DNA from: Kitasatospora sp040298565
Lineage (GTDB): Bacteria; Actinomycetota; Actinomycetes; Streptomycetales; Streptomycetaceae
NCBI RefSeq assembly: GCF_040298565.1
Contig: NZ_JBEPAK010000003.1
Span: forward strand, 1-64,000
DNA length: 64,000 bases
Reading direction: 5' to 3'
The notes beneath the pieces are model-generated. The model saw nothing but the letters and a program-made list of their open reading frames with translations. It ran no database searches and was not told the origin of the DNA. This document shows positions 17,732-25,689 of this stretch, one piece after another; position 1 is the first letter of the stretch; the number at the start of each line of letters is the position of its first letter. The position numbers and the translations under genes are program-made.

Positions 17732-19075
17732 TCACTCGACGGGCTGCAGCGTCCGCGCCGCGCCGACCGCCGCCACCGGAGCGGTCGGGCGGCGGGTGAG
17801 GAGGTGCAGCGCCACGAGTTGCACCACTGCGCCGACGGCCTGGCCGAGCCACACGCCGTTCAGCCCGAGGGGCCCCGACAGACCGACCGCGCAGGCGAGT
17901 TGGGCGCCGAGGCCGAGCAGCACCGAGCACGCCAGCGCCCGCCCCGCGCCGGTCGCCTGGTGGACTCCGCCGAGGGCGACGACCAGGGCGTACGGGAGCA
18001 GGTAGACCGCCGCCATGCGCAGGAAGCCGACGGACTGGGCGGCGACCGCCCGGTCGTCGGTGAACAGCGCGGTCAGCGGGGCGGCGAGGGCTGCCGATGC
18101 CGCCGCCGTCCCGGCGCCGAGTACGGCGGCCAGCCGGACGACGGCTCGGCGGAGGGGTGGCAGGGCCCCGCCGTCGCCGGCTCCGGCGAGGTGGGAGGCC
18201 CGCAGCGCGGCCGCCTGGCGCACGGCGTAGAAGGCCATGGTGACGACCAGCAGCAAGCGGTAGCCGATCCCGTACCCCGCCACCGCCGCCACGCCGAAGC
18301 CTGCCACCAGGCCGAGTTGGGCCGTGCCGACGGCCATCCGGGCGGTGAAGTCCAGACTGAACGGCGCGCCCGCCCGGACGATCCGCAGCGCTGCCGCGCG
18401 GGTGCCCCGTGGGGCGGCGCCGGGCTTCGGGACGGCCGCGCCGGCGCGCGATCGCAGGCGCAGCGTCACGGCGAGGGCGATCGCCCGGGAGGCCGTCAGG
18501 GCGAGGGCCGCGCCGGTGACGCCGAGGGCGGGCAGCGGGCCGGGGCCGAGGATCAGCAGGGGATCCAGCACCAGGAGCAGGGCGTTGGAGAGCAGGGCGA
18601 TCCGCATCGGGGTGCGGGAGTCGCCGGCGCCCTTGAAGAGCTCGTCGGCGACGCGCTGGGCGAAGAAGAGAACGAAGGCCGGGAAGGCGACGGTGAAGTA
18701 GTCGGCCGCCCGGGCGGCTGCCTCGCCGTCCAGGAAGGCGCCGGCGAGCCGGTCGCGCAGCAGGAAGCCGGGCACGGCGAGGGCGAGGCTGCCGGCGGCG
18801 CAGAGCCACCAGGCGGCCCGGGTGGTGCGGGCGGCCTCGCCGTGGTCGCCTGCGCCGTGGGCGCGGGAGAGCCGGACGGCGGTCCCGGAGGAGACCATCA
18901 GGACGAGCCCGAGCAGCAGGTTCTCCACGGTGCCGGCGAGGGCGACGGCGGCGACGGCAGTGCCGCCGAGGCGGGCGACCCAGAACGTGCCGATCACCGA
19001 GGCGACCACGCCTGACAGCAGTTCGACGTAGACCGGTCCCGCCAGTGCGGCCAGTCGGGGCAGGTGCCCGCCCAT
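17732..19075 (-). CDS. MATE-family multidrug efflux transporter
   Basis: This is a 447-residue membrane protein with 12 predicted helices and the two-fold MATE repeat. Signatures include AALAGPVYVELLSGVV in TM1, the TM1-2 stretch FWVARLGGTAVAAVALAG, FKGAGDSRTPMRIALL, and in the second half APFSLDFTARMAVGTAQLG. The family exports cationic drugs or metabolites using H+ or Na+ gradients. AGGGGGAACC precedes the ATG at 19075. The gene is divergent from a PadR regulator across a region with a 25-bp palindrome, which probably represses it. Confidence 0.92.
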   Translation of the reverse strand: MGGHLPRLAALAGPVYVELLSGVVASVIGTFWVARLGGTAVAAVALAGTVENLLLGLVLMVSSGTAVRLSRAHGAGDHGEAARTTRAAWWLCAAGSLALAVPGFLLRDRLAGAFLDGEAAARAADYFTVAFPAFVLFFAQRVADELFKGAGDSRTPMRIALLSNALLLVLDPLLILGPGPLPALGVTGAALALTASRAIALAVTLRLRSRAGAAVPKPGAAPRGTRAAALRIVRAGAPFSLDFTARMAVGTAQLGLVAGFGVAAVAGYGIGYRLLLVVTMAFYAVRQAAALRASHLAGAGDGGALPPLRRAVVRLAAVLGAGTAAASAALAAPLTALFTDDRAVAAQSVGFLRMAAVYLLPYALVVALGGVHQATGAGRALACSVLLGLGAQLACAVGLSGPLGLNGVWLGQAVGAVVQLVALHLLTRRPTAPVAAVGAARTLQPVE

Positions 19076-19142
19076 GGTTCCCCCTCGCTCCTCCGCCGGC
19101 ACGCACGCAAGCGGCTACATCGATTCGAGCTATGCCCGAACA

Positions 19143-19167
19143 GAGATACATCGGATCGATGTATCTC
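19143..19167. promoter_or_regulatory. PadR-type operator, perfect 25-bp palindrome
   Basis: The 11-bp arms GAGATACATCG (19143-19153) and CGATGTATCTC (19157-19167) flank a 3-nt centre. ATAC/GTAT-type palindromes are the known recognition form of PadR proteins. It lies between the MATE and PadR starts and can control both. A half-like ACATCGAT sits upstream near 19118. Confidence 0.8.
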
Positions 19168-19223
19168 GGCAAGAGGTAACATGACCGCGCATCAGGGCGC
19201 TCTCCGACGAAAGGCTCCCGACC

Positions 19224-19763
19224 GTGCTGACGCTCGCGATCCTCGGCTTCCTCTACGACCAGCCGCTGCACGGCTACCAGCTCAAGTCCCGGATCACCGG
19301 CCTGACCGGCCACGTCAGGCCGGTCAGCGACGGCGCGCTCTACCCGGCCATCACCCGACTGGAGAAGGCCGGGCTGCTCGACCGGCGCCCCGAACCGGGC
19401 ACCGGAGCGGCCCCGCGCCAGACCCTGGAACTGAACGAGCGGGGACGGGCCGAGCTGCTGCGGAGACTGGCCGACCCGGAGCAGGCCGAGATCACCGACC
19501 AGATGCGGTTCTTCGCCCTCGCGTCCTTCCTCCACCACCTGGCCGACCCGGCCCGGCAGGCCGCCGTCCTGCGCCGCCGCTTGGCCTTCCTGGAGGCCCC
19601 GAGCAGCTTCTTCTACGACGGCGACGACGGGGACGGCCTGCCCGTCACCGCGGAGCGCGAACCGAATCCGTTCCGGCGCGGCATCCTGCTGGTGGCCCGG
19701 GCCTCCAGCGCCGCCGAACGGGCCTGGCTCACCGAGACCATCGCCGACCTGGAGCGCCGCTAG
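19224..19763 (+). CDS. PadR-family transcriptional repressor
   Basis: This 179-residue regulator has an N-terminal winged helix with the PadR signature: ILGFLYDQPLHGYQLKSRI, then VSDGALYPAITRLEKAGLL. A C-terminal helical dimerisation domain (about residues 85-175) follows. PadR proteins repress adjacent efflux pumps and respond to the pump substrates. The divergent MATE gene and the 25-bp palindrome fit this. The stop codon directly abuts the IS5-like relic. Confidence 0.93.
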   Translation: MLTLAILGFLYDQPLHGYQLKSRITGLTGHVRPVSDGALYPAITRLEKAGLLDRRPEPGTGAAPRQTLELNERGRAELLRRLADPEQAEITDQMRFFALASFLHHLADPARQAAVLRRRLAFLEAPSSFFYDGDDGDGLPVTAEREPNPFRRGILLVARASSAAERAWLTETIADLERR

Positions 19764-20063
19764 GTCCTGTCCGACAAATGATCATCCGATCGGTTCGCGG
19801 AGGCGGAGGATCAGGAAGGCCAGGACGCCACCGGCGCGCAACGGTCGGCGAGCCTGTCGGACCTAGCGGCGCGCCGGTCCCGTCAGCCTCCCAGCGAGCG
19901 AACCGCTCGGAGAGGGTCTGCCGCCCGGGGCTCCGTGGCGCGATCTGCCCGAGCGGTAGCCGCCACAGCAATCATTGACCACCTGAGGATCACGCCGCGC
20001 ACGGCCACGCCCGTCCACCTGCGGCAACCGCGGCTCAATCGGCTCCCATGCCGCGTCCGTCAC
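19764..20063 (-). mobile_element. Degenerate IS5-family transposase relic
   Basis: On the minus strand from GTG 20063 the sequence reads VTDAAWEPIEPRLPQ, then RARRDPQVVND, the N-terminal domain of IS5-group transposases. After a frameshift near 19970 it continues as LGQIAPRSPGRQTLSERFAR and WEADGTGA. The catalytic DDE part is missing. The left end, GTCCTGTCCGACAAATGATC at 19765, abuts the PadR stop and looks like an IS terminus. It is inactive. Confidence 0.65.
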
Positions 20064-20092
20064 CTGGCCTCGATCTGCCACACGATCAATGA

Positions 20093-20365
20093 TCAGGAGC
20101 GCTTCTGGTCGGACTCGCACACGGGGTCCACCACGAACCGACTGAGCCGATAGGTGGTCGGCTGCACCAGACGGCCGCACAGGGTGTCGATCCGGATCAT
20201 CGACCCGTCGATTCGCGCCTCCTGAAGAAGGCGCAAACGGGCGCGCACCTCCGCCTCGTCCCGCGTCTCGAGGATCACTTCCCATCGCCCCGCGTCCGGC
20301 GCGGTGCGAGCAGCGTGCCGCTGCCTCTCGACCTCTCGCAGCTTCCGCCTCCCCTGTCCTGGCAC
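20093..20365 (-). CDS. Small hypothetical protein, possibly partial
   Basis: One frame gives a coherent C-terminal region: GRWEVILETRDEAEVRARLR, then ARIDGSMIRIDTLCGRLVQP and TTYRLSRFV. It has a mixed alpha/beta pattern and good codon bias. The start is unclear: GTG 20365 is possible, while the longer frame to 20437 looks non-coding at its N-terminus. It lies against the IS5 relic, so it may be truncated. The family was not recognised. Confidence 0.45.
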   Translation of the reverse strand: MPGQGRRKLREVERQRHAARTAPDAGRWEVILETRDEAEVRARLRLLQEARIDGSMIRIDTLCGRLVQPTTYRLSRFVVDPVCESDQKRS

Positions 20366-20563
20366 CGGCCAAGAATCGCCGGCCGGTGTGGGAACGGCAA
20401 GGCAATTGAACCGACCACCTCCCCGCCCGGTGATCATCTGCCAGACACGCCCCAGCCCGCCCGGTGGGCCGGGACGTACCGGGCGGAGCCGTCCGGGCGA
20501 GCGGTAGGGTCACCCGCGTGGCGGTCCCGGCGCGGGCCCACCGCAGGCGGTCCGGGAGGCCCG

Positions 20564-21523
20564 ATGACCAGGTGGCGGCGGTTCGAGCGGCAGGGCGCCG
20601 CGATGGAGTACTGGGAGATCCGTCAGGAGGGGATCCGCTGCTTCCTGCGCTGGGGCTCCGACCGGACGTCCGGCAAGGCGAGCACGACGATCCTCGACGA
20701 CGAGGAACAGGCGCGTCGCCACGCAGTGCGCAAGGTCGACGATCGTCTCCGCAAGGGGTTCACCGAGGTGGAGCCTCGCTGCGATCCGGCAGAGGCCGAG
20801 GCCGGAACACCGGTGCTGGAGCTCGTCAGCAGGGCTGCCGGTCCGCACGCGCCGGTGCCGGAGTTCCTGCCGGTCGACGGGTTCGACCAGGTCTTTCGCT
20901 GCGCGCGCACGCCCGATCACCCGCGGGGATTCTTCGAGTACTACGTGCTGCGCGAGCAGGGTCGCAGCGCGGTCCGCTTCGCCGTGCGAGCCGGCAGCCA
21001 CCAGGACGCGGTGGTCGCCGGGTTCCTGGACTTCCTCTGCTCCAGGCGCGATCTCGCCTTCGCCGGCCGGTCCCACCGCAAGGTGGCGTTGCCGGATCCG
21101 GTCGGGCCTTTCGGTCACGCGCTGTTCTGCTCGCCCGCACTGGGCCGGGCCGGCGCTGGGCATCCGGCGACGGCGGCGCGGGTGGCGACAGCCTTCCCCG
21201 TGTTCGACTGCGAGATCGGGGACGAGGATCCCGAGGTGCTGGTCGACGCCCGCATCCACGGTCACGCCTCGCTGCCCTTCAGCGACTGGGGACGACAGCC
21301 GCATCCCGCCGTCGACATGCGCTTCGACGTCCAGCCGTCGCTCTACCGCCCGTCACCGAAGTTCAAGGCCTTCCGGCCGGCCGACCTCCAAAAGCTCATG
21401 GACGCACTGCCGACGGCAGCACCGCAGAGCTGGCTCGAGGTGCGGTCCTTCCGAGGCGCGACCACGCGCCTTCGACCCGACACAACCGTGTCCTTCGCCG
21501 ACGTGTGGTCCTTCCTGATCTGA
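20564..21523 (+). CDS. WGR-domain protein
   Basis: This is a 319-residue protein. Residues 1-66 match a WGR domain: MTRWRRFERQGAAMEYWEIR, then RCFLRWGSDRTSGKAST with the Trp-Gly core and a terminal HAVRKVDDRLRKGF. WGR domains bind nucleic-acid ends in PARPs and occur in bacterial MolR-like regulators. The remaining 250 residues are not recognised and hold no PARP or ligase motif. GGGAGG precedes the ATG. No operon partner is visible, so the role is unknown. Confidence 0.8.
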   Translation: MTRWRRFERQGAAMEYWEIRQEGIRCFLRWGSDRTSGKASTTILDDEEQARRHAVRKVDDRLRKGFTEVEPRCDPAEAEAGTPVLELVSRAAGPHAPVPEFLPVDGFDQVFRCARTPDHPRGFFEYYVLREQGRSAVRFAVRAGSHQDAVVAGFLDFLCSRRDLAFAGRSHRKVALPDPVGPFGHALFCSPALGRAGAGHPATAARVATAFPVFDCEIGDEDPEVLVDARIHGHASLPFSDWGRQPHPAVDMRFDVQPSLYRPSPKFKAFRPADLQKLMDALPTAAPQSWLEVRSFRGATTRLRPDTTVSFADVWSFLI

Positions 21524-21779
21524 GGAAACCCGAGGGCCGGCCCGGCTGCCCCTGCCGCAGCCCCCCGAGCGTCCGAACGGCGAGGGACGGCGCACCGGAA
21601 CTCGGTCACCACCAGGCCGTTCGCCCACTGCCGAACGGCGGGGCCGGGGAACGGATTTCCGCCATTCCGCACCTGGTCCCACCCGGCGCGCGCGTCGCTA
21701 TGATGACCTCTCTCACGTCCACGGCGCCCCTCCGCGGCGTGATCCACCACCGCGCTCCGCCCGTCTCCTGGAGGCAGCC

Positions 21780-22655
21780 GTGCCCAGTGAAGTGACCGCA
21801 GCCACCCGTCCCGCGCCGCTGAAGCTGGACGACATCCCCGGCTGGTTCTTCGGTCTGGACCGGGCGGCCTTCACCCACCTGCTGACCGCGCAGACCGCCG
21901 CCGGCGTCAAGGGCGACATCCTGGAGCTCGGCAGCTACCTGGGCCGCAGCGCCGTCCTGCTCGGCGACCACCTCCAGCCGGGCGAGCGGCTCACCGTCTG
22001 CGACCTCTTCGACTCCGAGGCGGGCGACGCCGACAACGCCGCCGAGATGGCGATGTCCTACCGCAAGACGCTCACCCGCAGCGCCTTCGAGTCCAACTAC
22101 CTGGCGTTCCACCGCGAGCTGCCCGAGATCGTCCAGGCGCCGACCTCGGTGCTGGCCGACGGCCGGATCCCGGCGGGCAGCTGCCGTTTCGTCCACGTGG
22201 ACGCCTCGCACCTGTACGAGCACGTCGCCGGGGACATCACGGTGGCCAGGGCCGCCCTGGCCGCGGACGGCCTGGTCGCACTGGACGACTACCGCTCCGA
22301 GCACACCCCGGGCGTCTCCGCGGCGGTCTGGGAGGCGGTCTTCACCGGCGGCCTGCGCCCGGTGCTGCTCACCCCGATGAAGTTCTACGGCACGTGGGGC
22401 GACGCCGCGGCCGCCCGGCAGGTGCTGCTGGAGCGCGACTGGCGGGGCGAGGGCTACACCGTGGACGAGGACACCATCGCCGGGCAGCACGTGCTGCGGC
22501 TGAACTACCAGGTGAAGACGCCCGCGACGGTCCAGCGCTCCGCCTCCCGCCGCCTCGCGCTGGACCTGCTGCCGCCGGTCGCCACCCGGGCGACCCGCCG
22601 GATGCTGCGGACGCTGCGCGAGCGCCGCGCCGTCCGGCCGACGCCGAGCGCCTGA
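21780..22655 (+). CDS. Class I SAM-dependent methyltransferase (Methyltransf_24-like)
   Basis: This is a 291-residue cytosolic enzyme. The SAM-binding motif I is GDILELGSYLGRSAVLLGDH, followed by the acidic end of beta-2 (LTVCDLFDSEAGD) and the beta-4 motif CRFVHVDASHLYEHVAGDI. This layout fits the caffeoyl-CoA-like or Methyltransf_24 group used for sugar and small-molecule O-methylation. The substrate is unknown. The GTG start has GGAG eight nt upstream. No biosynthetic genes are adjacent. Confidence 0.85.
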   Translation: MPSEVTAATRPAPLKLDDIPGWFFGLDRAAFTHLLTAQTAAGVKGDILELGSYLGRSAVLLGDHLQPGERLTVCDLFDSEAGDADNAAEMAMSYRKTLTRSAFESNYLAFHRELPEIVQAPTSVLADGRIPAGSCRFVHVDASHLYEHVAGDITVARAALAADGLVALDDYRSEHTPGVSAAVWEAVFTGGLRPVLLTPMKFYGTWGDAAAARQVLLERDWRGEGYTVDEDTIAGQHVLRLNYQVKTPATVQRSASRRLALDLLPPVATRATRRMLRTLRERRAVRPTPSA

Positions 22656-22939
22656 CCTCGCGCGCGAAGGCGCTGCCGCCGTCCCGGCCGACAGGGCGTG
22701 GCCGGCGGGGAGGCATGCCGGCACCGCGCACGGCACCAGACGGCCCCGGGGCGACCACGCCCGGGGCCGTTCCTCGTCCCGGCACACCTGCCGTTCGCCG
22801 GCACGCCTGCCGTCGCAGGCACGCCCTGCCGGTCGGCTGCACCCCGTCCGGCAGCTGCGCCCTGCCGCTCGGCTCGCTCTGTCCGTCGGCTGCACTCGCC
22901 GGACCGCCAGACCACTGAGGCGGACGGACCGGCTCGTTC

Positions 22940-23115
22940 CACACCGCCTTCAATGATGATATTCCTGTCGTATTTTCAATTTCCCTTCACTCTTGCGGGG
23001 GTATTTCCGTTAAAGATTTGCCCATGACACCTTAAAGCTCACATAGTGAAGAAGCCTAAGTTCGGTCTAGCGAAGACCAAGTCCAGGCAAATACTTCACG
23101 AGTGAGGAGAGATCC
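22940..23115 (+). promoter_or_regulatory. AT-rich promoter island before the lyase-BASS operon
   Basis: About 175 bp are much richer in A+T than anything around them, with runs such as TATTTTCAATTTCCC and GTTAAAGATTTG. A small inverted repeat, GGTCT-N5-AGACC, lies at about 23064-23078. The stretch immediately precedes a strong ribosome site (GAGGAGAGATCC) and the GTG at 23116, so it is probably the promoter and leader of the three-gene operon. The remaining gene-free part, 22656-22939, shows nothing notable beyond Arg/Pro-like repeats. Confidence 0.6.
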
Positions 23116-24000
23116 GTGTTCGACGGTTTCACCGAGGTCGGCCCCGGTCAGCGGCTCCGCGAGGAGGTCGCCCGCCCCGGCACCACGCCCCTGATCGGCG
23201 TCTACGACATGTACTCGGCCTCCATCGCGGCCGAGCACTACGACGGCCTGTTCGTCTCCGGCTTCGGCTTCGCCGCCTCCTACTACGGCCTGCCGGACAT
23301 CGGCTTCATCGCCTGGCCCGACATGGTCGCCTTCGTCGAACGGCTGCGCGGCGCCTTCCCCCGGCACCACCTGCTGGTCGACATCGACGACGGCTACGTC
23401 GACCCCGAGGTCGCGTGCCACGTCGTGCGCCGGCTGGAGCGCATCGGAGCCTCGGGCGTGATCCTGGAGGACCAGAAGCGCCCGCGCCGCTGCGGCCACG
23501 CCGACGGCAAGCAGGTCCTCCCCCTGGACGAGTACCTGGAGAAGCTCCACCTCGTCCTCGCCAACCGCACCGACCTCCTGGTCGTCGCCCGCACCGACGC
23601 CACCGAGGAGCAGGACATCCTGCGCCGCGCCCGTGCGCTCGCCGAGACGGACGCCGATGTGGTGCTGGTGGACGGCGTGCGCAGTGAGGAGTGGATCCGC
23701 CGGATCCGCCAGGTGGTCGGTGACAAGCCGCTGCTGTTCAACCAGATCGCGGGCGGCAAGTCGCCCCGCCTGTCGCTGCCCGAGCTGACGGACCTGGGGG
23801 TGGACGTGGCGATCTACAGCACGCCGTGCCTGTTCGCGGCGCACCGGGCGATGGAGGAGGCGCTGGCCGGGCTGAAGGTCGCCGACGGGCGGCTCCCGGC
23901 AACGGCCGGCGAGAGCCGCCAGATCGGGGTGCGGGAGTCCACCGAGTTGTTGGAGCGGAACATCACCCGCTCCCGTCAGCTCCTGGCGGTGACGGGATGA
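23116..24000 (+). CDS. Isocitrate lyase/PEP mutase superfamily enzyme
   Basis: This 294-residue TIM-barrel enzyme acts on alpha-oxycarboxylates or phosphonopyruvates. The metal and substrate motifs are visible: VDIDDGYVDP (Mg2+ Asp cluster), GVILEDQKRPRRCGHADGK (ED-K plus the Cys-Gly-His of lyases), VVARTDATEE and LLFNQIAGGKSP. The Cys in RRCGH points to C-C lyase or decarboxylase chemistry (methylisocitrate or dimethylmalate lyase-like) rather than PEP mutase, which lacks it. It is translationally coupled by ATGA to the next gene, opening a three-gene operon with a carboxylate transporter. Confidence 0.88.
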   Translation: MFDGFTEVGPGQRLREEVARPGTTPLIGVYDMYSASIAAEHYDGLFVSGFGFAASYYGLPDIGFIAWPDMVAFVERLRGAFPRHHLLVDIDDGYVDPEVACHVVRRLERIGASGVILEDQKRPRRCGHADGKQVLPLDEYLEKLHLVLANRTDLLVVARTDATEEQDILRRARALAETDADVVLVDGVRSEEWIRRIRQVVGDKPLLFNQIAGGKSPRLSLPELTDLGVDVAIYSTPCLFAAHRAMEEALAGLKVADGRLPATAGESRQIGVRESTELLERNITRSRQLLAVTG

Positions 24001-24449
24001 CGGCCGGACCGCACGGGCCCGCTCCGCCTCGGTCGGCCGCCGCGCTCGAGGCCCGTGCACGACTGGTCGGCGCGCGGCGCGCCACCGGAATGCGGGTCGG
24101 CGAAAAGCCGGTCGGACGGGAGCCGGTCGGCGAGGAGCCGGTCGGCGGAACGCGCGTCAGCGGAACGCGGATCGAAGCGCTGCGGACTGCTGTGCTGGGG
24201 CCGGCCGTGGCGTGCGTCCTGCTCGCGGCCGGTGCCCCGCCGGCCTTCGCGGGTGGCGGGCTGATCACGGTCATCGACAACTCCAACGCCGACTCCTGGC
24301 TGGAGGTCGACCGTACGGCCAACCTGCAGAACGGCAGCGGCTCGGCGGGCAGCGACCACGACGGCGCCGGATCCCTGGTCGGCGGCCTGCTCGGCCCCAC
24401 GGCGGCCGCCGGCCCGTCGCCCCGTCCGGTGCGAGGGAGCGAGCGATGA
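23997..24449 (+). CDS. Small exported protein between the lyase and transporter
   Basis: This 150-residue protein has both ends overlapping its neighbours by four nt (ATGA), strong evidence that it is a real operon member. Residues 33-58 are a repeat-encoded stretch (VGEKPVGREPVGEEPVGG). A hydrophobic signal-like segment, AVLGPAVACVLLAAGAPPAF, follows at about residues 64-83. The mature part has the motif LITVIDNSNADSWLEVDR and is Gly/Ser-rich. No family was recognised. It may be secreted or periplasm-facing. The true start could be further in, since the signal segment sits unusually deep. Confidence 0.65.
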   Translation: MTAGPHGPAPPRSAAALEARARLVGARRATGMRVGEKPVGREPVGEEPVGGTRVSGTRIEALRTAVLGPAVACVLLAAGAPPAFAGGGLITVIDNSNADSWLEVDRTANLQNGSGSAGSDHDGAGSLVGGLLGPTAAAGPSPRPVRGSER

Positions 24450-25525
24450 CCGGGCCCCCTGCGAGCGCCTCGCGGCGGCGCCGGCCGGACGGGTACCTGC
24501 TGGCACTGGCCGGTACGGTCGCCCTGGCCGCCCTGTTCCCGGTTCCCGGCGGCGCCCCGGCCCGGTTCGCCGGGGGCGTCTGCGACCTGGCGGTGGCGCT
24601 GCTGTTCTTCCTCTACGGCGCCCGCCTGTCCACCCGCGAGACCCTGGCCGGGCTGCGCCACCTGCGGCTGCACGGGCTGGTGCTCGCCGCCACCTTCGGG
24701 CTGTTCCCGCTGCTCGGGCTGGCCACCGGTCTGCTGACGCCGGTTCCGCTGACCGGGCAGCTCCAGGCCGGGGTGCTGTTCCTCTGCCTGGTGCCGTCGA
24801 CGGTGCAGTCCTCGGTGGCGCTCACGGGCGCCGCCGGTGGCGACGTCCCGGCGGCGATCTGCGCGGGGACGTACTCCAGCCTGGCCGGGCTGCTGCTCAC
24901 CCCGCTGCTGGCGGCCGGGTTGCTGGGCTCGCACACCGTGCTGTCAGCGGACGGCCTGCTGCGGATCGGGGTCCAGCTGCTCGCGCCGTTCCTGCTCGGG
25001 CAGGTCCTGCGGCCTTGGATCGGCGACGCCTTGACGCGCCGCAAACGGCTGTTGGCGCCGGTGGACCGCGGTTCGATCCTGCTGGTCGTCTACACGGCGT
25101 TCAGCGCGGCGGTGGCGCAGGGCGTGTGGAGCCAGGCGACGCCACCCGCCCTGCTCGGGCTGCTCGCGGTGCTGTTCGCCCTGCTGATCGCCGTCCTGGC
25201 CGTCACCCTGCTCGGGTCCCGGCTGCTGCGGCTGGACCGCCGGGCCGCGATCGCGGCTGTGCTGTGCGGCTCCCAGAAGAGCCTGGCCAACGGGCTGCCG
25301 ATGGCCGCCGTGCTGTTCGGGCCGGAGGCGGGGGTGATGGTGCTGCCGCTGATGGCCTACCACCAGCTCCAACTGGTCGTCGGCACCGTGCTCGCCGGGC
25401 GCTGGGCCCGGGCGCCCGCCGCGGCTTCCGTCGAGGGCCGGCCACCGGTCGCGCTCGGCGGCCCGAGCGCACTCGGCGGTCCGGGCGCACTCGGCGGCCC
25501 GGGCGCGCCGCCGGCTCCCGGGTGA
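24446..25525 (+). CDS. Bile acid:sodium symporter (BASS/SBF-like) family transporter
   Basis: This 359-residue membrane protein has about ten helices and the SBF-like signatures FFLYGARLSTRETLAGLRH, LCLVPSTVQSSVALTGAA (crossover region) and LCGSQKSLANGLPMA. BASS relatives move organic anions such as 2-oxoacids and pantoate precursors. With the adjacent lyase, a keto- or hydroxy-acid substrate is likely. The C-terminal 30 residues are a minisatellite-encoded GGPSALGGPGALGGPGA tail. It is the last gene of the coupled operon. Confidence 0.88.
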   Translation: MTGPPASASRRRRPDGYLLALAGTVALAALFPVPGGAPARFAGGVCDLAVALLFFLYGARLSTRETLAGLRHLRLHGLVLAATFGLFPLLGLATGLLTPVPLTGQLQAGVLFLCLVPSTVQSSVALTGAAGGDVPAAICAGTYSSLAGLLLTPLLAAGLLGSHTVLSADGLLRIGVQLLAPFLLGQVLRPWIGDALTRRKRLLAPVDRGSILLVVYTAFSAAVAQGVWSQATPPALLGLLAVLFALLIAVLAVTLLGSRLLRLDRRAAIAAVLCGSQKSLANGLPMAAVLFGPEAGVMVLPLMAYHQLQLVVGTVLAGRWARAPAAASVEGRPPVALGGPSALGGPGALGGPGAPPAPG

Positions 25526-25539
25526 CCGCCGTCGGAAAC

Positions 25540-25678
25540 GTTCGGCCGCGGCACCGGGCGGGCCCCCGAACCGGACGGGGTCGCGGTTCGAGGCAGCCGC
25601 TTCACCGAACCCAGAAGGGTCCTGGTCCTCCACCGACGGAAGGCCTCATACCGACCGAGAGCCTGGCTTGAGCGCTGA
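25540..25678 (+). pseudogene. Relic of a DUF4279-like gene
   Basis: In one frame the plus strand reads EPDGVAVRGSRFTEP, then VLVLHRRK, and stops at TGA 25676-25678. This parallels the intact DUF4279 protein on the minus strand (EPDEITVRGSRFTEP, then VIPVLHRWK). Only about 40 codons survive, without a start. It is a decayed fragment in otherwise empty DNA. Confidence 0.55.
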
Positions 25679-25689
25679 GGAACGAGAAC

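Noticed and set aside
23116..24000. PEP mutase (phosphonate biosynthesis) assignment for the lyase
   Set aside because: The active-site Cys of the RRCGH motif is typical of C-C lyases; PEP mutases lack it, and no phosphonopyruvate decarboxylase gene is nearby.
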